A stretch of DNA of 64,000 bases from Galerina marginata (Eukaryota > Basidiomycota > Agaricomycetes > Agaricales > Galerinaceae), in the NCBI GenBank assembly GCA_023014335.1, contig JAECYW010000002.1, forward strand, positions 1,860,001-1,924,000. The letters run 5' to 3'. Numbering within the stretch: position 1 is the first letter of the stretch; every line of letters starts with the position of its first letter. This document shows, in pieces, positions 1 through 11,369 of the stretch. The notes under the pieces are model-generated. The model was not told the DNA's origin, did not search any database, and saw only the letters and a program-made list of their open reading frames with translations. The translations under genes and the position numbers were made by a program.

Positions 1-471
1 GACCTGTTTTGGAGTTCTTCTCCTCCCGGTGCTTTGGAAGATGTGTTCGGAAATAAATTTATTTCGGTTTGGAAATCGTCCCGCAGTTTTATGCATTGTA
101 TAGACTGTGTCTCCGGGTCGATACTGTTCTAAAGCTAAAAAAAAGGCAGTCATCACCGATGAACAAGGAGGGAGGCGGAGCTGTACCTTCAAATAAGGCT
201 GCTTCTCTGAATGCAGTGAGCATTGAGGTCGTTGACGATGATCCAGTGAGAAAACTCACACGAATGGCGGCCATACCGCCTCACCTTTTCCTTGGAGGGT
301 CTTCCAGCTTGTCCGACCACTGGCCACGACTTGCGCAGCATCACGCGACCTTTCCTCCTCCGAGGGAGTGTAAGAAAAATCATCGACGGTCATGGCCATG
401 AAAATGAAGCCCTGTTCCTGCGTCGTGTAGCCTGGGTCAGGAGGTCCTGAATGAGCAGCAGTAACGGCCAT
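1..471 (-). CDS. TEA/ATTS-domain transcription factor, N-terminal part (runs off window)
   Basis: Likely a sequence-specific nuclear transcription factor of the TEA/ATTS family (related to TEF-1, AbaA and Tec1). Three exons splice in frame: 471-260, 206-187 and 134 to the window edge. The product begins MAVTAAHSGPPDPGY. From about residue 63 it reads EAVWPPFVEAALFEALEQY (TEA helix 1), then GRFPNRNKFISEHIF and TGRRRTPKQV, the GRN...TGK-R-KQV pattern of the DNA-recognition helix. The tiny middle exon supplies EAALFE, and the phases (2, then 1) fit. An ATG precedes a natural-looking N-terminus. The rest of the gene, including the end of the TEA domain, lies outside the window. Family assignment rests on motif pattern alone. 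Confidence 0.72.
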
Positions 472-2289
472 TTGATAGCGGGTACGTTTAACGTTTGGCG
501 TTTAGAATCCGTCAAGGACAAGGCCCGAGTCCGATGGGTGCTTTGCCTTCCACCCAGTATTTAAAGGTAGCTGAGTGTTCGGAGGTGGAATGGAGAGAGG
601 GACAAGCAGAGTGATAGCCAAGGGCGATTTTCTACAGGCCAGTGCATAAGGGCAAGACTCGCCATCAGGTTCCACGCCATAGGACTCGCCGCGCCGGCGA
701 AAGGCGAGACTTTTAGAGGTTCAGCTATGCAGTACCTCAGCGGAAATCCGATATCCCAATGTAGACGCCTTTCTTCTCTGCCCGATCGATTTGTTAAACC
801 TAATGCTTGTTAGCGCACTGGGCGTCATGCAGTTAGAATGTTGTTGGGTTGATAAATCTGGACGATTATGTCACCCTGGCAGATTGAATCTGATTGATCG
901 AGTTTTGATTTGGGACCACCTATAAGAGAAGGTGTCATCTGATTTCGAATTTCGAATATCGGTGATATGTTGTAGCGCGGCTGACATGGAGGCTCGATGA
1001 TTGCCAGCACATGAAACGGATGTCGTTGTCGTCTCTGAAAAAAATCATACTTCAGTCATTTCAGTGTGATGGCCACCGGGAAGACTCCGCGAAAGGCTAT
1101 CGGGTCAAAGCTGAATTTTAGGCCATGCTTTCCCGTTATTTTCGTGCACAAAACCAATCTCACACCTTGAGTGGCCATCAGTAAATCTGTCTGTTTTATA
1201 AATGTATATATGGTAGCTTGGCAAGTGTAGGCCAGTGCTTACGCATGGCATGAACGAGTCCTGATCTTTATTTTTTTTGAGGGTTAAGAAGTTGAAATGG
1301 TAAGTATCAAGGATAAGAAACGTTGAAATAGTATATCGCATTATACATACTACAGTATTGCTTTTGGAGGAAATAGCTTCACGGTTCGCCATCGGCGCAG
1401 TAGTCTTCGCGGACTGTAGCCTGTAATTGAATATGACATTTAATATTCTGCTTATGCATCGCGACGCGGTTTGCACTTACCCATTGCTTGGTGCTCAAAT
1501 ACTGTCCCCAGGCTTCTTGCCTGCATCATCCTCTTCTAAACTATGCTTCTCCGTGCCTTTGTAGTCGTTCCCAAGCTTTTGCGCGAGACGTTCGTGATAA
1601 GGGCGCACAGGGTGGCTAGTCAAGCCTCATTGTCTCCACCCGCCTTCCCGCTCCCACCCTGCCCTGGGGCAGCGCTTCCACTTCAAGGTGGGAAGTGGTC
1701 GATCGCGATTTTGGTGTTGATTGCCAAACTTCGCTTTCAACCCACCTCGGACTCCAACCGAGGTTGCATCCCACCTTCTACCTCTTCAGTCATGCAGAAA
1801 AAGTCGATTGCTCTCACCCTTCAGCCTTGGCTCCGAGCGCCGGCCCACATGCTTGACAAACGAGGGGCACGCGACGCGCGTTTGTTGGGAGAGTAGCAAT
1901 ACGATCTAGAATGCATCAAAATGTATTATGTAAGGTAGAAACAGTGAACATAAATCACTTACAAGCTCAATATTGATATTGAGGCATTGAGGGCGGAATG
2001 AGCAAGGGACTAAGGCGACGAGAAGTGATTATGGCTAAAACTCAACGGGAGCCGGGAATGTCAGTGGTGGCTTATATAATCCAATCACGGGAGTGACCAT
2101 TACTCTAGCCAAAAGCAATCGCACACAAACTGGATCAGCTCGTAACTTCGGAGACTATCGATAAAGAATGCATCGACTGTTTCGCACATGTCAGGAATAC
2201 AACACGGTTATATGTGAGGAAATGTCATTCATGGCTGTTGATGGCTTAGGACTCGGTGATTCACACAGTGGCCGTGGATCAACTCAATA
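472..2289. other. No gene recognised; upstream of the TEA gene
   Basis: Only short unrelated reading frames were seen. The stretch may hold the promoter and 5' leader of the TEA-domain gene. A GC-rich 14-mer at about 1837 (GCCGGCCCACATGC) recurs at about 13888. Confidence 0.4.
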
Positions 2290-2701
2290 GGCGTTGTATT
2301 CCTCCTTGTAATCTAGTTTGTTCAACTGATATTCATAAGGCTGCTGTTTTGACTCCTTCTCTAGTTCTGCAAGTCTCTCTCAGTGTTGGACCTTTCAAGA
2401 CATTTCTCGGTGCTCTTACCTTTGACTGATTGACAGCCATGATTGTTCTTCCCCGAGCTTTTCCTGAGGTAAGCGTCCGTTGGACTATGGCCCGTATTTT
2501 GTTGATATGTATCTCAGAACGGACATGTCCACTTAGTCGCACGAAGTAAGTGCACATCTGGCTTTGAGATACAACACCCATTGACCTTCTGAAGGTGAAG
2601 GTTGGGAGATAGTCATCGTCAACTTGCTTTCGGCTGTGAATGAAACTTGGCCAATTTGTTTTGTCGGTTTTGGATTTGGAAGGATGATTTGGATTACCCA
2701 A
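2286..2701 (-). other. Possible gene fragment with charged C-terminal tail
   Basis: An open minus-strand stretch with a plausible intron (GTAAGAG...TTGCAG, about 2438-2383). After splicing, its C-terminus would read ELEKESKQQPYEYQLNK and end in DYKEEYNAY before a stop near 2286. No ATG supports the longer frame, so 5' exons are missing. The tail resembles one encoded at 58.6 kb (LNKARYNEDYNTYRF). I do not recognise the family. Confidence 0.25.
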
Positions 2702-2740
2702 ACACTTGTAATGGATACGGTAAGAGGACTAGGGTGATAT

Positions 2741-3174
2741 ATGCTTTATAATCTAACTCTCTTGCTTTCTAAGTTTAACGAAGAACCCTTGGAACAGGGA
2801 ACCTTTGAATGGGAGGAAAACTTCTTTATCGTGCCTGGGCCTACGGTTCCTGCTAACTTGGTACCGTGCCACCATTATCTCACAAAACCCTATTCCTCAT
2901 ATGTCATAGGCACTTGGGGGCTTTTTACAGGGAAAGTAACAGCCGTCTTCAGGCGTTGGCAATCGACAAGTTGTCTGTATCACCATTGCGGATGGAGACG
3001 AGACTTATACTGTCAATGAATGCTTTTATCCTGTAGCAATAACGAGTACAGTTGAACTACCCGCTGTTGATTACGGTGCTTGTCATTCCCGTAAATTTCG
3101 GATATGCGAAACCCACACACACAAATTTTTTTCCCCACCCGGGGAGACTGGCGAGTCTACATTTCGTCACGCGC
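2741..3174 (+). other. Possible coding fragments, function unknown
   Basis: Two successive open plus-strand segments in different frames look protein-like: 2741-2940 (including FEWEENFFIVPGPTVPANL) and 2953-3174 (including ITIADGDETYTVNECFYP). No adequate intron joins them, because the only GT-AG between them is under 20 nt. This is either a frameshifted relic or chance coding-like sequence. Confidence 0.2.
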
Positions 3175-3379
3175 GGTGATATTTTCAGAATAAGGTTGAT
3201 ATCTGAGTCGGCCTCTTCAATGTTTAATGACCACGACTAGAATTGCTGTATGGACGGTATATTACACTGACGCATAAGACGGGAAAAGCCAGTGTACCCA
3301 GAACACCGAGTCGCTGTACATAACATATTGGAACTATGTGATTGCCTATGAATGAATGAGTAGAAGAGCTACGTTGAAG

Positions 3380-5978
3380 CTAAAAGTCAATTTGTGTCCA
3401 ACGCCTCTGGCCCGCACCACAATCATCCAAAATCCAGTGTTTTGTACTGCAACCGAAGGTCATTTGTTGGACAGATTTCAGGTGGAGGCAGGGTACAAGT
3501 AAGACGTCGAGATCAGCAGATGTCAACGGCCTTTTGAGCTCGTCGTTCTCAAGCTTTAAGGATCTCAGATTTGGAAAGCAAGTCAACCATTGTCGAAGAA
3601 ATGACTGAAAAAAAGATCACAAGTAAATCATTGATGCAATTGAGGAACGTAGCACTCACGATGAAGTTATTGTCCAGTTTTTCAAGGATAAGCTTCAACG
3701 ATACCACATTGCCAATTGCTCCGTCATGGACAGCGCATTCACACTTGAAGTCCTGGCTGTGAGATAAAAAGAGGTGATCACCAAAGTATTGGGGGAAGTT
3801 GATAGCGAGGACAAAGTCTGGGTGGAGTTGGAGACTATTCAAGGACGCCACGATGCCGCATAAAGACCTGACCGCGCGACAAAAATTAGCTGATCTTGCT
3901 GGCATAAAGCATGACACGGTTTGAACTTCGAAGAGGAGTAGCTCAGAAGTGTCTTGTATTTTCCAGCCAGAATAATTGGCGGCGATTCGAACATACCGCA
4001 CATCCGGGAGTTCGAGCACCTGCCTAGTGGATATAGGCATTACTTCAGGTCCGTCAACGATGTCAGGACTATTTAAAAGCCAAACAATTCCTAGATGTGG
4101 ATGTCGCTGCAGGAACTGCTTGTCGAGGAAAATGCTAAAAGAAGCGCGAACGGTCACTTGCAAAACTTGCAGGTTTGGAAAATGTGCTCGATGGACAAAG
4201 GCCTGAAAGTCAGGTAGGCTGTTGCATGTGAGGTCTAAGTTGCAAAGAGTTGCACCGGTGAAGAGCAAGGAGTAGATTTTGTGGAGCTCTGGAGTAGGGA
4301 ACGATGCGGAGTCGAGTGTCAAACACCTGAGGGTATCCATAAAGGTAATAGGGTGAATATCAGGACTCGTTTTGCGTAGCGCAGACTTCCGTTTTCGTAA
4401 AGCAACTGGGCTGTGCGTCAGTGCCTTGCCGGTTCGAAAGCCCCTGAGTATCGAAACCGATGTTATGGGATTGTAAATGGATCCCAAGACTGAACCAATC
4501 GCAATAGCTGTAGATGAATCCCAAAGGAAGAAACGTTCGTCGGCATGGTAGTGAAGTTGGAGACAAGACACTTTGCCCGAATTGATGAAAGCGCAAATGT
4601 CCCGGTAAAAGTGGCGGAGGGTAAAAAAGTCGCATGTAAGATGAATTGCTTCACAGGTTTGTAACCCAGGGAATGATGTTAGGATCTGGACCGCGATAGC
4701 AGGGTATTCCCTGCTCAGCTTGACATTTGTATAGCGGTCCTCCGACTTGATGATTCCCAGACGATATAAATATATTCTGCAACTGCAGAGCCTGAGATGA
4801 TGGCAGGTCTGAGTGAGTGATATTAGTGTTTCATCGGAGGAAAGGCCAACGATTGTCGCGATAATATCAAAGGGAAGAGACAAAAGTGAAAAAATGGATA
4901 AAAAGCCAATTGAGGCTTGAACCTATTTAATATGAGTCACGGTGGACATAAAAATAAGGAGTAGACCTTACATCGGCATTCATTTTGGGAGCAGCAGTAG
5001 GTAAAGCTGGACCAGAGGGTGGCAGTAACGCAGGAAGAGGCGGAGTCAACGGGGCCGCATGAATCAAGGTCAAAACTTTATTGCTAGGCGTTGAAGGCCC
5101 AACAACACCATTTATTCCCTGAACATAATTTAGTAGCGAACAGGAAAATACGAAATAAGTCTACTAACGACATCAACTTTGCGGCGCTTCAACGATTCGG
5201 GAATGTCGTTGGCTACGTCATCATGCTGGCGCTTTAAACCCTTATCAGCCATTTTCTCGGAGACCAGCTCGAGAGCAGCGAAGATATCCTGAAATAATAT
5301 AAGTAGATAAGACAAGACGTTCGCCAGATATAATACACCGGTCGTCTTGCTCACCACAGTTGGGTTTAGGAGTTTTGGCAGGCGCACGTCCATGTTGTTG
5401 GACAATCCCGGGATATAGTCTTCTACAGGCGATGGAACTTGGTCAGCCCAGATTGGAGGCCCCTAAGAATGAACTTTGTAAATACGGAAAGGCAGAGTAA
5501 ATAGAAAGACTTGCATTTCCCTTATGACGTTTCCATACACTGCGTTCCCCGTTGCGAGGAACAGCGTCCGGCCCAAAGGAGACGCTCTACGACGACAGGT
5601 AGGAGATGTTAAAACGTGGAATACAAATGCACAGCTACCTGGCGTTTCAATGTATTATGGGGTCTCTGACTCCCATGTATCTCGACTGGATTGACCGCCT
5701 GTGATCGACAGCTGAGTCGGCTTCTCAGAGAAAAACGGAAAATTACTGACATCCGACTGAAAACATTGTACAGTTGAAGTCTCACTAGCAGCGTCAACGT
5801 TCCTGGTCTGTTCATGTCAGCCGTGAGGGTATCGGTAATAAAAGAGGCTCACTGTGATATCTTCGCCATTCACTGCACCTTGCAATGTTGACTGGGAGAA
5901 CGAGGCGCCAGAGTATAGAAACCCAGCAGCACGGTATGGGAGCTTGAAGAAACCATAGAGGGTGTTGGCCAAAGGCAT
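3380..5978 (-). CDS. F-box protein with long N-terminal extension
   Basis: F-box proteins recruit substrates to SCF ubiquitin ligases through Skp1. The core exon (4922-3660) encodes LPFDIIATIVGLSSDE followed by SLTQTCHHLRLCSCRIYLY, an F-box with spaced hydrophobics. A 55-nt intron (3659-3605) then leads to the last exon 3604-3380, with leucine-rich text such as FPNLRSLKLENDEL. The core exon has no usable ATG near its start, so 5' exons are needed. They fit in phase 0 at 5118-4972, 5288-5169, 5462-5355, 5586-5515 (GC-AG intron) and 5978-5853 (ATG at 5978), with one more exon starting at 5807 whose end I could not fix. The extension contains a basic KRRKVDV stretch (possible nuclear signal) and a Pro/Ala-rich stretch. 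Alternative: the F-box gene starts at the internal ATG near 4983 and the 5' exons belong to a separate gene. Confidence 0.62.
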
Positions 5979-6835
5979 AGTAGATGAAGTAAGGAGCTAG
6001 TGATCAAAGAAATCGGATGTCCCGTCAACACAACCATAGTAATATATAGCCAGAGGTTTTTGGCGCGTAATAATTGAGAGACAATTGGAAGGGAGCACAT
6101 TCATTAGACTTTCAACTATGGTCTCTGCGAGGTATCAATTATCGTCAAGAATGAACAATGGGCGGTGCCAGATGCGCATACCTGAAGATAGAAACCAACG
6201 TTCTGCATAAAAAGTTTGTTTGAAATGGCAGTGGCGCACTCGCTCACGACATCGTGCTCTCATCGTTCAACTTTCCACATCCGCATTGGCTTGACAATTG
6301 ACTGCGTGATTCTTGTTAGTGACCTTGGCGGGGTGTCTGTCCCGCGTTCAGTGACCATGGCCGGCGGGCGTGGCGTCTGTCAAGCGTTTTTGTTCCACGA
6401 CATAATTCATGATGATATTCCTCTTGAAAACAATAACTGTACGGCCATAGGAGTAAGAGTGAGACGATTCATGCAGCCAGGAAAGAATCGGTTCCAGATT
6501 TCCAGATTTCAGTCGTCCAATGCAAATAGGGACTTAGTACTTTCCCGTTAACTGTTCAAGTTACCAGTTACGAGTCCTTTGCATTGTTCTATCCTGCCAC
6601 CAAAGGCGCTAACTATCTCTTTCGGTTAGTCCGTGTTCGGCGACAACCCTCAAACGCTTCTCTCAATTGGAAATGAGGTATTCTCTCAAACATGCCTGCA
6701 TTTTATCAAACGATCGTTCGCAGTCGACAAGTCAGTTGTTCTTGTTCTCATTCAATTCTCATTGGCCTTTGTGCACTTACCTGCAGGGAAACCCCTCCCT
6801 TCTCGAAGGTTTCTTCCACTAATCTTCTACTCATG
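5979..6835. other. No gene recognised
   Basis: Short reading frames without splice or family support. It may contain the promoter of the F-box gene. Confidence 0.35.
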
Positions 6836-7129
6836 AGTATGCGGGCGAGGTCCTTGAACTTCTCCAAGCCTTCCAAGCCTTACACCGTAAGTTGCCACCT
6901 GAAGTCGCGTAACTAAAGTTTACAGCTGCAAGGTAATCCACATACAGAGACATAGTGATTTCGTGCGCCATCACTGCTGGCTAATCGATACCACTGGTAA
7001 AGAAGGAATGTGGAGCAACTGGCCACGTCGTGATGACGATGGCGATTTGTCGGTAAAATTTCTTTTGCTCTTTTCGTCGGCTAATTTGGACGGCGTCCAG
7101 TGGGGCATGCTTGTTTTGAGTGGATAATT
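6836..7129 (+). other. Possible two-exon small gene
   Basis: An ATG-led exon (SMRARSLNFSKPSKPYT) is followed by a GTAAGT donor and, about 65 nt on, an ACAG acceptor. The next exon stays open (including HHCWLIDTTGKEGMWSNW) to a TAA near 7127. Phase 0 fits. There is no family recognition and no second line of evidence. Confidence 0.22.
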
Positions 7130-7429
7130 TCTGGTGTTAACGGTCGTGGTGGATCTGGGTTATTTCAACCATCTGAGTGGACCGAAATATCATCACAATT
7201 ATCGCAACATGCATGAGTTGAATCTGTAAATATAATGAGACTGGTTATAAAACAGAACAAAATGACAATCACATGTTTGGGTTGGGGTTTGCGAAGTACT
7301 CATCCTCATCCGCGGCATCTCGCCTGCAGCCTTCAGTCTCAATCTATTTTTGTTGTCTCCTTGTCGACCTTGTTCCGCCCACTCGTACAAGTCTGCGTCC
7401 TCGTCCCTGAAATCCCCACCTTCTTCTTC

Positions 7430-8672
7430 ACCGAGCTTGCTTCCCGTTTTCGAGATCTTGGTCACCACCGAGCGGTTCATCTTCACCGTCAACGTCTGCC
7501 TCGTCTTTCCTTCGCCGTCGCTTTACCTTCTTGCGCTGGAACGTTGATACTCGACGATCTTCCAACACATCCGACGCGTTGAATCCAGACTGAGAGAGAC
7601 GCCGGAACTCCAAACTGAATCACTTGGTCAATATCTGTGATAAGATCAGCACATGGTGTCGAGAATCAAGGAGCTGAAGCATTCCAGCCGCCTCAGTAGC
7701 AGCTTGAACCTTCGTTTTAACCTGTCTGAAGCGTCGACTGCGCAGGCAAGACCCTGTTGACAAATACGAGCGACTTGATGTCGTCAGCAGAGGTTGGATA
7801 TTTAGTGGTAAGGAGTGGAAGAGGGGAGTCATAGTGGCCGGGAGAGCCGATGGTTTGCACGGAGTAGGCCATGTTTGGGCGATCATTTCCTAGGTTCAAG
7901 TTAAAGTCTCCTTAGGCATCGATACCAAGCTGTGATGCGACTTCATCTGGGGCCGATGGAGTGAGCGTCGCCAAGGTCGCCAGGATGGGGATGTGGGGAG
8001 GAAAAAGGCGCCACACTGCGCGATGCGATGCGATGTCCTTCGCTAACGATGACCGCGCAGATGTCTTGAAAGCTTCTGCCCGTGAGTACCTTGCGGAATG
8101 GTTCGTGCTTGGGGCACATCTCAAGCATGATAAGAATGCCTCTGTAACAGCCATCTTTAACATTCTGTAAGGAAATGGTTGGTTCAGTACATATTCGGGC
8201 AGTAGAAAATGAAACAACACGCCTTCCTGGAGGGTCGGCCTCCAAGTATCTCCTCCATTCACTGCTAGTTGCTGTCAGTCGCATCTTTTCAAACCTCTCG
8301 GCCTGTGTCGTAGTACTCAATTGGGAGAACGAGAAGAAATAAAGAGAGAACGTACTTGATCTCTGTAAAATTTTCAGTGGAGAAAGGACAGCCACTTCCT
8401 CTTCTCGTCGAGTAGGAGTGGCATCATAACTGGCATCGTCTTGTTCCGACAATAACGACACTTTTGAGGTCGAGTAATATCGCCAACTGCTATTCGCGAG
8501 GGACCGAACCTAAACGGACACGGAAGAGTTCTGATAATTGAGCTCGAGCTGTATCCGTATCCACTCTTTCATGCAGCATTACAACAAGTGGAATCAAGGT
8601 TTCGGTATGACCTAGCTTGTTGTTCAGCAAAAAACGGCAGTGCACGAGAATTTCCTTACAGCGGGGCCTCAT
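7430..8672 (-). pseudogene. Decayed RecQ-like DEAD/H helicase
   Basis: Relic of the RecQ-like ATP-dependent helicases that are multicopy in Agaricomycetes. In order along the minus strand: TLIPLVVML (after the Walker A region), LSPLKILQ and QAERFEKM, then HEPFRKVLTGRSFQDICAV followed by SEGHRIA where a DEAH-type Walker B is expected. Next come HIPILATLATLTPSAPDEV (motif III region, SAT changed to LAT), LNLGNDRPNMAYSV, SADDIKSLVFVN and FGVPASLSVWIQR (motif VI region, where QRAGRAGR is expected). These pieces sit in different frames, and Walker B has lost its DE pair. It is therefore almost certainly non-functional. Confidence 0.72.
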
Positions 8673-8776
8673 ATCATTGGTGCCACGTCACAGCCATTCT
8701 GACCATCTGTGGCCATCTAGTAACGTCGATGGACACATGTAATCCCTGATCGAGGCCTGATCCTTCTGCAAGAGGG

Positions 8777-9056
8777 GGTACGAAGCGCGAGGAGTATGTA
8801 TCTGGTTCATTTTCGAAATCAGATCCTGGTGTTGTCAGATACCGGTCCGCGATTGAAAGGTCTATAAATAAACGAAAGTACACAGTATTTTTTGGGCATG
8901 TTCCGTGCTGCCCTTCACCCAGAAAACAATTTTCTGAGGCCCTACTGGTCAGATATAACACACCTGAAGTTGTTTCAGAGTCGTAGGTGTAGCTGTGCCA
9001 CTTCTGCACAAATCTGACTGACCCACTGGTCACAGAGCGGGTCACGTGCCCGTGAA
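8777..9056 (+). repeat. Dispersed ~280-bp repeat, copy A
   Basis: Nearly the same sequence recurs at 48893-49172 (same orientation) and 15590-15785 (inverted, partial). The left end carries GGTACGAAGCGCGAGGAGTA. The body includes a stretch reading TTTTTTGGGCATGTTCCGTGC. No reading frame is shared by the copies. It fits a non-autonomous element or solo terminal repeat, inserted just upstream of the helicase relic. Confidence 0.7.
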
Positions 9057-9427
9057 CGCAGCGCCGTCCAGGACATCCGACACAGACTGCACCGCAATAA
9101 ATAGGCTTCCGGAAAAAGTGCAGTCTCACTCAGTTGTATGTATAGTAGCCCCGAATTTTTTTTTTTCTGGGTACAAAATGCCAGCTATGTTGGAAAAAAT
9201 ATACTCGAATTTATGCTATTTATGAAGCCCAAGGTCATTCCATTTTCTGTAGTCTGCTTGGTAGTCTGGGTACTAAGCCAACGAGACTTATGAGTAATTA
9301 ATTGTCCACTCAGGGTGCACTTAGAGTAAGCATGAGAAGTTTGGAGGCTTAGCTAGAATCAGATGCAAGTCTATTGTATAGCTTCGTTAATTTTTACAAG
9401 ATCTGAAAATAGTCGCAAAAACAAATT
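9057..9427. other. No gene recognised
   Basis: AT-rich spacer between a repeat copy and the 3' end of the PAS gene, with a poly-T run near 9158. Confidence 0.4.
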
Positions 9428-11369
9428 TTAATCAGCAGCCGGGCAGAGGACGATCATATGTCCATCAGACCATGCGGAGATTATGCAGTCGACGGGGATC
9501 CTTCGCTGGGGGACAGGGTTGATGGCTCGATGGCAACGCTTTGGGCTATTTAGTCTGTCAGATCCAATGAAAACATTGTAAGACGTGAAGACCTACTTCG
9601 AATCTCTCCCATCTTGAAGGAGATAAAACTTGGCATAAAGGAAACCCGATTCACCAGGCCCTTCCTTGGTCCTCATGGAGAGCGCCTTCATTGCATTGAT
9701 CAGTTCAAAGACGGCTTCTTCATCGTCTATATCCACAAAATCGTAGAGGCTGCGCCCCACAGCATCAGTTCTTATAAACAGCTCGTTGGAGCAAAATTGG
9801 ACATGGGATGCGTTACTGAAACGACAGGTAATGAGGACAGTCCGAAAAGACTTATTTGCGAGGATGCCGCATCCAGTGGGAGGGGAAGGGTCTCCCCATT
9901 GCTGGGGAAAGCCAGCAAAGTAAGCAAGCGGAGAGCAGAATCGAAGAAAGATTCCTAACCCTTGCTTGGAAATTGAAGCTACCAGGTGTAACTGCAATGA
10001 CTTCTCGTGCAGTTGCCGCTAGCTGGTATATTTTTGCGTCGGAGTTGGTCCTAAATACAGAGATTGCGACAGCGTTGTGGACGGTAGTGCTTCCAATATT
10101 ATGAGTATCGAATTATAATTTTTGCGAAGACAACATACCATGACTGCCGGACCGACGCCAAAAATCATTTCAGCAGCTAGCATATTAACGAAGATGGCTC
10201 AGAACACTCACAACGACGCATCTATGATATTCATCAAAACTCCCCTCTTTCACCCGCAAGCGAAGCAAGATGAGGGTTGCTGCCTTGTCGAGTTTGACGA
10301 TGTGGCTAAGGTACTGTGATAAGAAACTTGGATATCTGGATATGATAGACTCACTGGTAGATGGCCCTGACGCGAGGGAGTTCCTGGGGATGAAATAGAG
10401 TGAAGAAAGGTTCTTTAGAAAGCAAGGCCGGTGTGCGTCCTGGTAAAGATAAGTGATTTAGATGTGAAGGTAGTCAGGAGATTTTGAGACCTACCCAAGC
10501 ATTCTTCCGAAGACTCCGTAGCAAATATCCAACGCATCTGCAGATGAAGTCAGGGTTTGATCGTTTGATACAGATACGCCAAGAACACTTACAGACCAAT
10601 CAATAAGGCCAACTGGAATAACAAAAGTTCAGAGTCAGAGACGCCGGGTAAGAACAGATGATTGAGATATAGAAACTCACTGAAGGACGGGGCTTCCATT
10701 GCACAAGGAATTCACTTGAGGACGCTTGGCGACCTTCAGATAACGCTCGGGTTAAATATCAGGTCGCAATAAGGTTTGAGTAGCCATAAACTCACCGTCA
10801 TAATAAGCTTGTTAGTTAGCCTCTCGATTCAGATTGACCAAAGTGCAGAAAAGGTAAGGAAGAAAACTTGACAAAGAGTTACCTAATGATACTTTTGGTG
10901 TTCGCCACTTTGCGCAACAGAAAAGCGCATGTGAACTGTGGGAAGGGATCGACCCCAAGTTCTGGGGCTGGTACAAAAATATGGAGCATCAAGGTGAAAT
11001 TGAGATTGAATTGAAAGTGTCGATGACGAACAGCAGAAGAAAGTCTTTGAGACAGATAGCGGGCAATCAAACTGCCGACGCTGCCGTCATGATGTGGAAC
11101 GCCCCAGTACCCTGTTGCGGTTGGGAAAGGGTTTGTGATGTGGAGAAAAGAAACGATCTAAACAACGCGAGGTCAACCTGAAGGTGACAAAATGAGACAC
11201 CACTACTGACCTGTCTTCGTATGTCCGGGTATGGCATTACCAACGGCGGTGTTATGCGGTTGAGAACGAGGCTGTGAAGTCTGATCGTCTGCCCGAAATA
11301 CGACTGAGGACCAGTGAAGTTCATTAATTTACGGTCCACTCAACCAAACATTTGTAGTTGTGGGGCCAT
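9428..11369 (-). CDS. PAS-domain protein of a basidiomycete family
   Basis: Resembles PAS-domain proteins with similarity to GATA/light-response regulators that recur in basidiomycetes. Exons in transcription order: 11369-11345, 11303-11211, a 12-nt exon 10692-10681 (APSF), then GLIDWS, LDICYGVFGRMLG, PALLSKEPFFTLFHPQELP, TTVHNAVAISVFRTN and EVIAVTPGSFNFQAR. A large 3' exon carries RTDAVGRSLYDFVD and GESGFLYAKFYLLQDGRDS. A last exon, reached through a GTAGGT donor, ends DCIISAWSDGHMIVLCPAAD. Two PAS-like segments are visible, and no GATA finger is. Two junctions (after GLIDWS and after YHRCVV) do not keep frame with the obvious splice sites, so either unusual sites are used or the gene carries small lesions. 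The 5' exons and the ~520-nt intron are tentative. Confidence 0.6.

Noticed and set aside
4883..4883. Start of the F-box protein at the non-ATG codon before SLPFDII
   Set aside because: The codon is TTG and an in-frame upstream exon with proper splice sites is available.
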